DNA of 64,000 nt from Ornithodoros turicata (lineage: Eukaryota > Arthropoda > Arachnida > Ixodida > Argasidae). Under the pieces are notes generated by a model. That model was not told the origin of the DNA and ran no database searches. It was given only the letters and a program-made list of their open reading frames with translations. Position numbers and translations under genes: made by a program. This document shows positions 11,400-22,531 of the stretch, one piece after another (within the stretch, counting starts at the first letter, position 1; the number at the start of each line of letters is the position of its first letter). The DNA is taken from NCBI RefSeq assembly GCF_037126465.1, contig NC_088209.1, positions 21,023,146 through 21,087,145 on the forward strand, read 5' to 3'.

Positions 11400-14190
11400 T
11401 GAAGGATGGGGATGTGGTAAGGGTGCACGAGTTCGTCGTTTCTTTTTCTCATTTCTTTTAATTTCTGACCCTCTATACTTTTTTCTTTTGCTCACCCTTC
11501 TCCCCTTCCCCTTTCACAAAGGAGTGAAACTTGCCGCCTTGTCTGAGCAGGCAGATCCACATTAGATGGATCGTTGAGCAAAGAGAATGAGGTTTCTTAC
11601 TTCGGCGGAACGTTCGGCAGAAGAACCACCGGGGTAGGGGATGCCCCGCTAGCGTGCCCGAGGTGGAGCTAGGGAGATGGGCTTCGAGCGCAGAATATGG
11701 TATGCTCGGCAGTCTCGCCAGATGTGCTCGATTGTTTCGGGTTGTTGACAGTGGCCACAGCAGACGTGGGACGGGATCCATTGGAAGACGATACCGCCTC
11801 CGGTTTGTTTATGCTGAGCGCAGGATCTCCTGATGCTTCGCACTAAGATGTTGTCACACATAGGGTTCATCACGTCCCATAGAGCGCTTCTGGAGTCTGT
11901 GAGTAGGACTGCCCTGGTGAACCCTCGCACCTGGATCGCAACAGCTGCATGCAGGAGAGCCAGGAGTTCAGCTGGAGCCAGGAGTTCAGCTGGAGCCAGG
12001 AGGATATCGGGTAACGCGATGATCTCCCTTGCCAGGCCACGTTCACTCATGGGATGTGGAAGGCAGAAGTAGCACTTTTGGTGCGGTCGTCAATAGAGCC
12101 ATCAGTGCATACTAGAGTATGTGAGTGGCAGACGTCAGTTATAAGGTTCTCAGCCGCCGTTCTAGCACCCAGGGGGCTACATTCCCTCTTTTTATGAATG
12201 CCCGGAACGTGGAGCGTTACACCCGGTACGAACTCCCGCCATGGCACCGAAGGTAACCCAGCAGGATGTTGAGGCGATCGCTCACTATGGGCCAGGGTAC
12301 TAGTAGCGTATTCGCTGGCCAAGCGGCCGAGGGACGTGTGTGACCTTTTTACGAGGGCAGAAAGAAGAGAGTGTTTGCTTCCGGACGTGGCCAAGTTGTC
12401 TAAGTAGCGGAGCTCCCTAAGCTCGGAGTGAATACTAACGGGCTTTTCCTTGGCTTCCAGGTAGGTCTGGGTAATTCCAGAGAAGCTGGGTATTCCAAGC
12501 GCCGTTCTTACTCCTGCCCGATGGAGCCGCTCAAGAGCCTGCCATTGTGAATGTCCGAGATCTACGTACGGTGACACGTATAGGATACGCGAGAGAATGA
12601 GGGCTTTGTGTAGCGTGAGCAGCGAACTTGAACTGCAGCCCCATGACTTGCCACTGATCATTCGGAGTAAATTAAGAGTCCTCTTTCCTCTACAGACCGT
12701 TTGGTTCACTAGCCTAGACCAGCGTAAAGCGCTGTCAATGGTGACGCCAAGATAACGGCAAAACCTCACATCTTGGGATGGGAGTGCTGTTGATGGAAAG
12801 ATTAGGGAAACCCTTGCCCACATACTTTCGGCGCGGAATGCAAACCAAGCATTGAGACTTTTCTGGAGATACAAAGTGCCGCACTGAGGCCGATCAGTGC
12901 AATTTCGGCGGTGTCACGAAGCTTCTCCTTGTTGTCTCCCACAACGCGTCCTCGTATATGGTAAGCTGAAGGGTATATGGAGATGGGCGAATCCTGCGGT
13001 GGACTTTGGCCATGATCAGGTTGAATAGAGTGGGCGATAGAACACTGCCCTGTGGGACCCCACTTTCGAACTTTTTCTTGAAGCTCATGCGCCCATTGAC
13101 ACACGCATCAAACGTACGGGCAGAGAGAAAGTCCCAGAGGTATCTCAGCAGGCGGTCCTCGATACAAGCACCTTATATCGCAGCCATACATGCCGCGTGA
13201 GTTTCAGAGTCATAGGCCTGCTTTACACCAAGGAACAATGCGAGAGCAAATGCATTTGACTCCCTCGCCTCTTTGAGTTAATGTGTTCGGGGAAGTGATT
13301 GTCGCGCTCCAGGACCTAACACAGCCTCTTGTGAATTATCCGTTCCAATAGCTTGCCGACACATGAGGCTAGAGTAATAGGACGGTAGGAAGACAACTGC
13401 GAGGGGGGTCTACCCATCTTGAGGACTGGTATCACCCTAGCATGCTTCCAGTCAGGTGGTATGGCTCCAGGGGCCCAGACAGAATTGTAGAGATGGAGGA
13501 GAGCCTCCAGCTGCTCTTCACCCAGATTCTTCAGTGCCTGATTGGGGATTCCATCTTGGCCAGCCGCACCCCGTCGTTTGAGGCTACGAATGGCGTATTT
13601 CAGTTCCGACATGGTGATATCGTCGTCCACCGGAGAATAATCTGCGACAGACTGGCGAAGTGTGGGGCGGCAGTCACTGGAGCTGGCGACCTGCGCTATT
13701 TCCCTGGCAAAGTCTTCAGCTATGACCTTGTGGTCACGTTGAGACGCGACCGATAGCGTGACGAGGGGGTTTACGGTGTCGGGAAGGCCTTCAATAGCTT
13801 TCAAGGTGCTCCAGACTCTAGTGGGCGGCGTATGGGCGTTGAGGGACTCGCTGAACTGTCGCCACTGAGTCCGCCGCAACTTCCGGCTATATCGTCTGTG
13901 GGTGGCCGAGACACGCTTATAAGAGATCCAGTCGGCTTGAAGACCTGTCCTCAGAGCCCTCCTCTGTGCCCGTCTACGTGCCGCGCGGAGACAGATAATG
14001 AAGATCAGGTGGAGGTCTACGGGCCGGGTACGAGATTGCTTTTGAGCGGTTCGCCAGGGAGTTCTGAATACCATCGAGCAAGTTATCTGTGGTGGCTGCA
14101 GTCAGTCCCTGACTAAATTTTGCCCAATTTTCGTTCTCCTGGCTCCGGGCGGGGAAAGGAGAATAGGAAAATGGTACGAGCCCCATGTGT
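11400..14190 (-). pseudogene. LINE B: degenerate non-LTR retrotransposon (RT and RNase H)
   Basis: On the minus strand, segments of one polyprotein appear in successive frames. Near 14186 is an inter-domain stretch with NENWAKFSQ. 14074-13316 carries the RT N-terminal part (RGAAGQDGIPNQALK, WKHARVIPVLK, YRPITLASCVGKLLERII). About 13080 has GVPQGSVLSPTLFN. 12770 onward has RYLGVTIDSALRW and the thumb. 12120-11800 carries RNase H pieces (VCTDGSIDD, LTDSRSALWD, FQWIPSHV). The catalytic YADD position reads IYEDALW across a frame break, so RT is dead. No endonuclease is visible, so it is 5'-truncated. The family is I/R1/Jockey-like (RT followed by RNase H). Confidence 0.9.
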
Positions 14191-14504
14191 CCGCTTCGGC
14201 TGTGGATATCTGAACCTGTTTACCCAATAAATGACAAATAAGGGTTTGCTGCATCATTATTTGGCGGCGTTCTGTCGTTTGTACCTAATTTTATTATTAT
14301 TATGCGAACCCAAGAAACCGGAGCTAGGGATTGCGGGTGCTTTCGGTTTCGCGACCGGCTGCTTCAAGTTGTTTCGCAAAGCACATGCCGATGATCTCTG
14401 TGAAATGTGAAATCCGGCACAGTAAGTCCTGTGGCGTGTCACTTCACTCGTACGTATTCCCGCATTCTCTTATGGAGAGAAATAAGTAAGTACCCGCCTT
14501 TCAA

Positions 14505-14580
14505 TGTGGGGGGGGGGGAGATATGTTTAATGAAATGAAAAGAAACAAAAGGAAAAAGTAAGGAAAAAAGAAAGAAAAAC
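14505..14580 (-). repeat. Possible divergent LINE C type 3' tail
   Basis: A G-run followed by GAGATATGTTTAATGAA and A-rich sequence resembles the tails at 51324 and 51905. The diagnostic AAGGTCAGCC part is missing. Confidence 0.35.
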
Positions 14581-14754
14581 AATTGAATGGCCAATCAACG
14601 TTGCATTGCGAAAAACGAGAGGGAGGATGCTGTCCCAAAGAAAGTGGATGCAACTCAAGTAAGCTTGAAGCAAACTATTATTTACTGTCTTATATCGTGA
14701 AACACTATATGTTTATCTTGATCTTAAAACTGATCAATTACCTCTTTGATTCAG

Positions 14755-15078
14755 GAAGAGGACAGCTCTGCCGACGCATCAGTGAGTACGACGTGCAGGC
14801 CTCCTTATGTATGCGACCAGTATGCAATGATGTGCAGTCCCACCTTGACATATGAAAGTAGTATTTTTTGCACTGCTGTTGCCGACCCAGAGAACTGCTG
14901 CGTCTGTATCCCCGGAGAAAAAAAGATGATTGAAACAGCGCTTCAAACGTACACGCGTACAAGGGCGCCGTACGTGCGCAGCAAAACGTACAGGAATGCT
15001 ACGCCAGCCATCATTCCTCGCACGTGCACGGCCGGCGCCAGCCCGTTTGGCCCGGCGCCCTTCAGCTATGCCACGTGA
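14755..15078 (+). CDS. Candidate cysteine-rich exon, possibly a secreted peptide
   Basis: A pyrimidine-rich tract ending TTGATTCAG precedes 14755 as a plausible 3' splice site. The frame then runs 107 codons to TGA at 15076-15078. It opens with an acidic stretch (EEDSSADAS) followed by seven cysteines in about 37 residues, spaced C-x5-C-x6-C-x11-C-x8-CC-x-C. After that comes a basic, low-cysteine C-terminal part. This dense, regular spacing is unlike the chance frames around it and resembles the mature domain of small secreted arthropod peptides. I do not recognise the family and see no signal-peptide exon upstream. A GTGAGTACG at 14782 would be an alternative donor, making only a tiny exon. 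The hAT element at 15165 lies just downstream. Confidence 0.3.
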   Translation, partial: EEDSSADASVSTTCRPPYVCDQYAMMCSPTLTYESSIFCTAVADPENCCVCIPGEKKMIETALQTYTRTRAPYVRSKTYRNATPAIIPRTCTAGASPFGPAPFSYAT

Positions 15079-15164
15079 CTTCTCAGCGTTGCTCGCAAAC
15101 TATGCAGCTCCGCTGTAGTTTGGCGGGAGAAACTCAACACTGTCCATCTGTCCATGCCCTACAG

Positions 15165-15605
15165 TAGAGGTGTGCGCCGCCGCGCCGATGCGCCGCCGCC
15201 GAGTGCATAAGCCTCGCCGCCGCCGCCGCCGATGCATAGGGATCAGCGCGGCGCCGCCGCCGATACTGCAAGAGCTAGCCGTGGCAAGAGGCCGTACAAG
15301 AACCCGTACGCGTTCTTTGTATTGGTTAAATCCGAAATATAACTCTGCTTTTTCAAACAATCGTCCATTCAGAGCAGGCTGTCAATAATTTGTACTTAAA
15401 AGCTTCAAAACTTAGTGTTTGACAGACTATAAAACGACGGCATCGTGTTCACGCCGCATTTTTACATAACACTTACAGAAGCGGGACGGGGGCCGAGAAG
15501 GGTCACGCCGATAGAAGCAGATCGGCGTCTGCAGAGCCGCCGCCGCCGGCACAAAAACAGGAGGTAAACCGCCGCCGACAAATTTGCCCTCGGCGCACAC
15601 CTCTA
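15165..15605. mobile_element. hAT-type MITE with perfect 8-bp target duplication
   Basis: Perfect 15-bp terminal inverted repeats TAGAGGTGTGCGCCG / CGGCGCACACCTCTA, flanked by the direct repeat CCCTACAG at 15157-15164 and 15606-15613. The inner ends are rich in CGCCGCCGCCGAT words, on the left at 15170-15260 and on the right at 15530-15580. No transposase frame. An 8-bp duplication with a TAG-starting terminus is typical of the hAT superfamily, so mobilisation in trans is inferred. Confidence 0.88.
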
Positions 15606-15804
15606 CCCTACAGATAGCAGCATACTGAAGGTCACACACGGGGCTAGGCGAATCGCATGGCAGGCGTGCCAAGTTCGTCCTCTATAGTCTTTGTTTCCTA
15701 TCTCTATTGTCAGAGGCTACAGCTCGCGCGTTAGCACGTAAGCGTGATTTGTGTTTTAGGGATACAGAAGGCCTCCTCTGATTCCTTCTCACGTGCACGC
15801 ATAA

Positions 15805-15975
15805 TGTCGCCATTTCAGTCAATCACCAGTGACGATTTCAAAGAGAGGCTTCCTCTGGCTTCTGGTGGCTGCCCATGTGGCCCATGGCGGCTGGTCTCTA
15901 TAGCTACGGCCGCAGAAGCACGATCGCGATTGACTTACTCCTAACCGTTACATCACGTCGTTGAAGCGGTCGCTC
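15805..15975 (+). repeat. Interspersed repeat H, copy 1
   Basis: Matches 54795-54972 in the same orientation: GACGATTT, AGAGGCTT/CTGGCTTTC, GGTGGCTGCCCAT, CGGCTGGTCTCTAT/CGGCTCGTCTCTAT, GAAGCACGATCGCGATTG/GAAAGCACGGTCGTGATTG, and TCACGT. Class unknown. Confidence 0.6.
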
Positions 15976-18900
15976 TTTGTTTCTGAGCGAAGTTGATTCT
16001 ACTCGGCGAGATGTGGATATCTGAATGGACGTGTTGTTTGTCGCATGCACGTGTACAAGCGGACACACACACAATAAAACCAAGAAAAACCGAGGCGGCA
16101 CTGGCACTTCTTGAGGAGCCGAACTGGTAACATTTCATGGGAATCACTTTGCGCGCACATTCTGGCGGTTATCCACACCACTGAGCTCTATACTACTTGG
16201 AGTGCGCAACGCTCGGTTGGCGGGAGATAACCCTTTCAACGGAAGTACGTCGACATGGGGTTCCGATGAAGTAGTCATTGTCCGCTTCCTCAAGTGCGAC
16301 GCGTACGTGCGGAGACAGTGGTGAAGATGTGACACCTCAGGGTGAAGAATTGGAGAAGCGGTAACAAACGGCCCTTAAACAAAAATTGTCATACGTCCTG
16401 ATTTAGGCGGGACAGGTCCTGCGTTTACGGTCTTCGTCCCACGTCCCACTAGGCTGCTTGTGGGACGGAGCTGTATCCCGCTTTTGGGTGCAACGAAGAC
16501 GTGTTGAATTGCTGCGCTCAAGATTGCGGGTCCATCCCGGCCGAGGACGGTAACCGACCGCTCGAATCCCCCTCCCCTCCGACGGTAGCAATGTGGGGCT
16601 AGGTAAACACTGCGCCCCCAGGCGGTCGAAATTATCCACAGGCTTATACCCTGCGGCCCGTGCAGCATGCCGACACACTAAGATGACACATCTTACGCAT
16701 AAATCTACTCCAATTACTTACCTATTATTAACGAAGAGAAAACAAACAAACCGCGATTTGAAGTAGTGCCGCAACGCTTCCACCCAGCTATATTTGCGCA
16801 TGTCAGCAGAAACTGTTGTCCCTTGTTCCTGCCTGTATGGTGTCAACTTCGCCCTCACGTATGGCAAAAAAAGGTACTGCAGAGCACCGTTGCAACGAGT
16901 GAGAGTCTGACGGGGCGGATGGATCGTGAGTGAAATGTATCTTGAACAGCTGTAGCGTGCTCCTGACTTCCCGCACCTCTGCGGGACATTATACGGTGTT
17001 TTCCTTGGAGCGATCCTCCAACTCGGGAAGGCCTCCACTCGTGGAGCATTGCTACATCTCAGACTTGCCCCTGCACACAGCGGGAGACAAAACAGCATGT
17101 TCTATTCAACTGCCACATTGCACGCATATCCTGGAACTTAGCTAGGCGATCCACATTCAACTGCTATCCGGTGCAATTTGGTCATTGTCAACCACATCGT
17201 CTAAGTGCGCTGCTCACCGCGTGTGACGCAGTGGTGTCGTGGACGGCTCGTTGTATAGAGCAGTAGCCTAGCGCGACGTACAACTCCAGTATTCCTCTGG
17301 ATACGAAACACGCGTGTGTTGCTCGCGAATGTATTGCAACGTGAGGTACGCCCGTGGTGAACAGGTTCCTCCGCAAGTGGCGATCTTACCCTTCCTTCCT
17401 AGTGCGCGATGGGTAGGGTAAATTTTTTTTCTCGTCTGTGACACCAGGATGAACACTGTCGTTGTCTGGGCTTTGAAGTAACGTGTTGTCGTTCTGCACG
17501 TGGCTTTTTAGAAAGGTGTTAGAAGCTGTTTTGCAGATGTGGTCGAGATAAGAGGGGCCTTCTTTTTTCTTTTTCTTTTTTTTGTTCCATCTGTAACGTT
17601 CGCGAGCATTGACATTCAATTTGCTCACTTCTGCTCCTCGACTAGTAAAATATGACCTCGTCGTTATGATGCTGTGTCACTGCCCTGTGTTTCCATGTGC
17701 ACTACTCATTACCTGACCTTTACAAGATAAAGCTGACCCAAACAAAAGACAAAATTTAAATTTAAATTTTTTGTCCAATTTGCATTAATGAATGTCCTCA
17801 ACTTATACCCATAGGGTGAGGTAAGTTGATGAAAATATGTAGCCTGTCCTTTTCGGCTCGTACGAAATAAATATCTGGTTTAGCTCCCCAGAAATTTGTG
17901 GATCATTTCTCGAAGGTTTGGGGATTCAGTTAACAAATTATAGTACAATCAACGCGATTATTCTGACTGCTATTAACAAAATAGTTCAACTGTCATCAAC
18001 ATAGGCCACATTACCCTATGTGTAACCCCTAAAGGGTGAACGTACGCTCTCTCTCATTTCTGTATGTGCATATCCAGGTGACGGTAAATATACGTAAATA
18101 TTTCATGCATATATTGGACATACTAGTTGTAGATCACGTATAGATAGCCGGCTGTCTTGAGTGTACGTTTACGTTTGTATGTCTGTATAGAGAATCTGTA
18201 GCGAGTGTGTTATATGCATACAGTGTAGTATATAACTGTTCATTTTTCTTTATCAGTTCCCTGCGTTTTGAATAAATTTTCCAATAACAACACGTTTCCA
18301 CGAGCAAGTGCGTGGAACTCGGGAACCCGTTTGCTAACAAGACATTCCGGGAGGTAATGCGTCGTCGAAAGTAGAACTCGTCATGGTCTTGGTACGAGGA
18401 CAAATTACCGCGGCGCAGACGATAATGACGGAATGGAAGTGCAAGTTCAGCGTACTCCATCGGAGGAAAAGCCCGAGCTTAGGCGACAAGAGGACTAGAA
18501 ACACAAACACAGACTTCTCGGAGAAAACACAGAGCTCTGAGTTTGTCTTTCTAGTCCTCTGATGAATTCCGCCCACCTGCTTGCCTGCCTTTATGCTATT
18601 TTATCAGTCAAGTTAAGCGAGTTCGGGGAGGGATTTTCCCTTCATATTGGCAAGGATGAAGACTGTCACAAAACTCAGGTGTACCTCACAAGAAAACGAG
18701 AAGGAAGGCGAATACTTTGATTTCAAGCGATTTGCTTTTGGATATGTATAATCATTAGGTCATTAAAATCATCATGATGAAAGAACGCTGTTACTTCGTA
18801 ATGGTCTGCTTGAATGCTCATATAAAGAGTTATTTAGTTATAGCTTATATAGTTTAGCTATATTGACCTTAGTTATTTGCTCATTCAATGTACTTATGAA

Positions 18901-19718
18901 AGTATTTAAATACTGCACTTGCAAAGCATTTATGCTAAATATTTAAAGACATATCTTAGCAAAGTATTTTCTATCTATATTTAAATGCATAAAAATGTAT
19001 TTATGACAATCCTTGGCACTTATAGTACAGAGACCAGTGTCAAGGCTCCGTAAGTAGTCGGTTATTGCGAAATATTCCTTCTCATTTAGGAGTGCGTTCG
19101 TATGCGAACGAGAAAGCATATTAAAAAGCGAACACTACACAACGAAACATAGATATACGGAATCGCTGCCATGATTTGTTGGCCGGCAAGTATCGTAAGC
19201 CACGAAGTTGAAACACGCGACTCTGCCGGATGTGTTGAGTGATAGGCGTAAGCGTTGTTTCGAAGCGCAGCAACCCCTCCCCAGCAACCTTCTATTTCGA
19301 GCTTCTTTGTTCTGTCCGTCTGCGTCTGTAACGGTAGTATTTACCAACCAACAATTAATTACGGAGCTGCCGCAGCACTGCGCGAGATAAGCGTCAGAAT
19401 AGGCGTTTGGCACAGCAATCCCCGAGGACTGGCGCAGATAAATAGCCCAATCTTTCATACGTTCCCGTTTTTCTTGCTTTGTGTCTTGTTTGTTCGTTCT
19501 TTGGTTTCCCTATGCGTGCGGTGGTGGTGTTTGTTGGTTGTTTCTTGCGTGCATCCGTGTTCAGTTTCTGTGGATCTGTGGCCATCTGGGAGACCTGGCT
19601 TCACCTCATTGCAAATATTCCTTCCCGGTACTCGACGCAAGCTCTTTTTCGTCAGTTTCACATGATAAAGATTACGAATCTATACAATTATCCCTAATCT
19701 ACAGCGTATACCAGAGCA
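15976..19718. other. No gene recognised; AT-rich 18.7-19.0 kb
   Basis: Only scattered short frames. 17750-17775 is a small AATTTAAATT palindrome. 18720-19020 is AT-rich with repeated TATTTAAA words. No conserved exon is visible. Confidence 0.45.
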
Positions 19719-19875
19719 CCCAAGCAGCACAATGTACTGAAAGTCGAGTGCTATAGGGGTGGACGGGTAGGTACGTGGAAGACCTTGAACGAACTGGTGA
19801 AACTAAAGACCATTGATAAGACACATACCGTCCACCCCTATTGCATTCGACTTTCGGTACGTTGTGCTGCTTGGG
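19719..19875. mobile_element. CCCAAGCAGCAC palindromic MITE, copy 1
   Basis: Near-perfect palindrome of about 157 bp. Termini are CCCAAGCAGCACAATGTACT and its complement, with GGGGTGGACGG words inside each arm. It is flanked by CA on both sides. Confidence 0.8.
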
Positions 19876-19921
19876 CAGTAAAGCAAAATAATCGCACCTT
19901 CCTTGACCTAGCTAAATTGAC

Positions 19922-20079
19922 CCCAAGCAACACAATGTACTGAAAGTCGAGTGCGATAGGGGGGGAGGGGGCGGTATGTGTTTTAGCAATGTTCTTTAGT
20001 TTCACAAGTCTGTTCAAGGTCTTCCACCTACCCGTCCACCCCTATTGCACTCGACTTTCCGTACATTGTGCTGCTTGGG
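19922..20079. mobile_element. CCCAAGCAGCAC palindromic MITE, copy 2
   Basis: Same palindrome as 19719-19875, 158 bp, only 46 bp away. It is flanked by AC on both sides. The left terminus reads CCCAAGCAACAC. Confidence 0.8.
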
Positions 20080-20326
20080 ACGTATAACACAACTTCCTAC
20101 TCATTCCGGTACAGTGAACCTTATCGTATTCCCTTTTCAAGAACGATCTGTGGACTACAGCTGATTTCGCGTAAACTACCTTTACTCCTTAACACACATA
20201 TTCAGAATAACGTCACTGTAGAGTCACTTTCAACCCTAAAGCATCTATACATTGAATGATAGTTTTGGTTCACCGTGCTTTGTGGTCAATAAACATAACC
20301 GTGGTGGATTGTTGTATATGTGTATA

Positions 20327-21203
20327 CAGGGTGTCCCAGAAAACGTGTCATCGAATTATAATAAAAAAAATACGCCACCTAGAATCATGCGGTCAACAGC
20401 ATTTGTTCTTATTAGGTTTTTGCCACCTCCTAATGTGAATGTCATGTACTCCAAATTTAATTATGTAAATATTTGCGAACTGAACTCGGAAATTTGCCAA
20501 GTAAAGGTCACTTTTTTACCCCACCAATATGAAGAGCGTGCCGAATTCACTCAAATTCACGATAATTCACAGTGATATTCACGAGCGATCCCGTCGGAAA
20601 AAATAGCCGAATATCATGCTTTTCGGAGCACCGGACCATATCACGCGATGACTTTTTGAGCGCAATCGCTCTCAGTGCGACGAAAGGAGGTTCAGAAGCC
20701 AGCCCACAGAGTGATAGCAGAAAAAGTAACAGTCCCTAAAATTGGGTGAGGGAAAGCATTATCCCAGCGAAAGTCGGGCGTGATAAGCCGTGCCCGTTTT
20801 ATCTCTTTCTGCGATGTCGGGGAGGGCTGGGTTTCCAACCTCCTTTCGTCTGACTGACAAAGATTGCGCTGAAAAATTCATCGTGCGCTATTCTGTGCGA
20901 CCTCCTTAGAGCATGATGTTCGGCTATTTTTTCCGATGGGATACTTCCTGAATACCCCTGTCAACTATCATTAATTTGAGTAAATTAGACACGCTCTTCA
21001 CATTGGTGGGGTAAAAAAGTCACCTTTACTAGGCAAATTTCCGACTTAAGCTCGCAAAAATTTACATAATTAAACTTACGTTACACGACATTCACATGAG
21101 GGGGTGGCAAAAATCCAGTAAGAACAAATGCCATTGACCGCATGACTCTAGGTGCTGTAGTTTTTTTATTAGAATTCAATTACACGTTTTCTGGGACACC
21201 CTG
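20327..21203. mobile_element. Large TA-flanked palindrome, CAGGGTGTCCCAG family
   Basis: 877-bp foldback with terminal repeats CAGGGTGTCCCAGAAAACGTG and a TA dinucleotide on each side (20325-20326, 21204-21205). The arms stay homologous over most of their length (AATTTAATTATGTAAAT; CACCAATATGAAGAGCGTG; GAAAAAATAGCCGAA; CGAAAGGAGGTT). No transposase frame. TA duplication suggests mobilisation by a Tc1/mariner-type transposase. Confidence 0.85.
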
Positions 21204-21205
21204 TA

Positions 21206-22378
21206 TATGTATGGATCTATGTATATAGGTGCCTATATGTACTATATATATGGTTGCATATATGTGTATGTATCTTTCTATATGTGTGTAACAATGGTAC
21301 AGTGGGTACAATGGGGAGTTTCATCGTCAGGGACGATACTCCACCCCATTGCTCGCGGTAATATCCGTTAACGTGCATGCGACAAACGCCCAGCGGCCAC
21401 TCGAGAAGCTCAATACTGCTTCCCCCGTTGCCCTCCAGCAGTGGAGCGTTCGTCGGAGCAAGACCACCGAAACGGGAGTTCAAACACAAGAATTGCAGAC
21501 GATAGTATATTAACGCGGTACAACGAAAGAGCGTAACGCGAGCGAGAATCTTGTGCGTTCGCCACGAATTAGAAACAGAATCTCAGTGCTGCGGATGCTA
21601 TAACGCGTTAGAGAGCAGCTGGCTCCTTCTAGCCGGCAGATAATTAGCGAAGTGCAGGAACTGAGCTGCTGGCATATCTCTCCGTCCTGCATCTGCGAGG
21701 AATGGCTTGTAGTTTCGGGTACAGTTCTACCAATGCTGTTTGATGCAGGCGCAGGGAATAACTTGACGTTTTTCGTTCGTTTTCATTACGCTATACTGAG
21801 ATAGAGTGTGCGTCGGAAACAGCCACAGCGTAATGCATAGTTCAAAGCGAATGATTTTCTGTGAGCCCATTGTATAGCACTGACTCGCAGTTTGACTTCT
21901 GGCAATGAAAGATAGATCGGCACAGTAATTTATCCAGACACCCATCACCCCCCGAACACCCGGAAATGTAGAGGAGGTGACCTCAATTAATGTTTGAACA
22001 AACGAACGAATGAAATAAATATATGAATGGACACGTCCTCTCCTCGACGTGAGATTGTTGAACCAAAAAAAGGTAATAAACATGGGCTTCACATTACGCA
22101 ACATGAATAGCCTGATGCGTTCATCAGGCATGCGTTATGCTACGTTCTGAAGCGAGCGATCTTGGTACTCGTAAGCGTGAAAATGTCATACTTCTCGCAC
22201 TCGCTGCTCGCTCGCTGGCGAGCCATTCGGCGAGAGCGTGAAAAGTCGGCAGCGCCCGAGCAAGAAATCGCCGTCTCGGCGGTATCTGTGACCTTGATCT
22301 TCTTGCTCTAGGTTCCAAGATGGCGGATTTAACAAACAAAAGAGAACGAAAACATACGTGCATGTCGGCACATGGGAA
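21206..22378. other. No gene recognised; LINE-like tail at 21300-21350
   Basis: GGGGAGTTTCATCGTCAGGGACGATACTCC at 21311-21341 matches the insertion at 28950-29023 and, inverted, 57370-57400. These are probably 3' ends of a further retroelement family. The remainder has no recognisable coding sequence. Confidence 0.45.
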
Positions 22379-22531
22379 CCCAAGCAGCACAATGTACTGA
22401 AAGTCAAGTGCAATAGGGGTGGCCGGTATGTGTCTTATCAATGTTCTTTAGTTTCAGAATTCTGTTCAAGGCCTTCCACCTACCCGTCCACCCCTATTGC
22501 ACTCGACTTTCAGTACATTGTGCTGCTTGGG
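22379..22531. mobile_element. CCCAAGCAGCAC palindromic MITE, copy 3
   Basis: 153-bp palindrome of the same family as 19719-19875, flanked by AA on both sides. Confidence 0.8.

Noticed and set aside
22124..22441. Arginine-rich minus-strand frame as a candidate receptor C-terminal exon
   Set aside because: No FR-like helix-8 start in the required phase, and it runs into the MITE at 22379.
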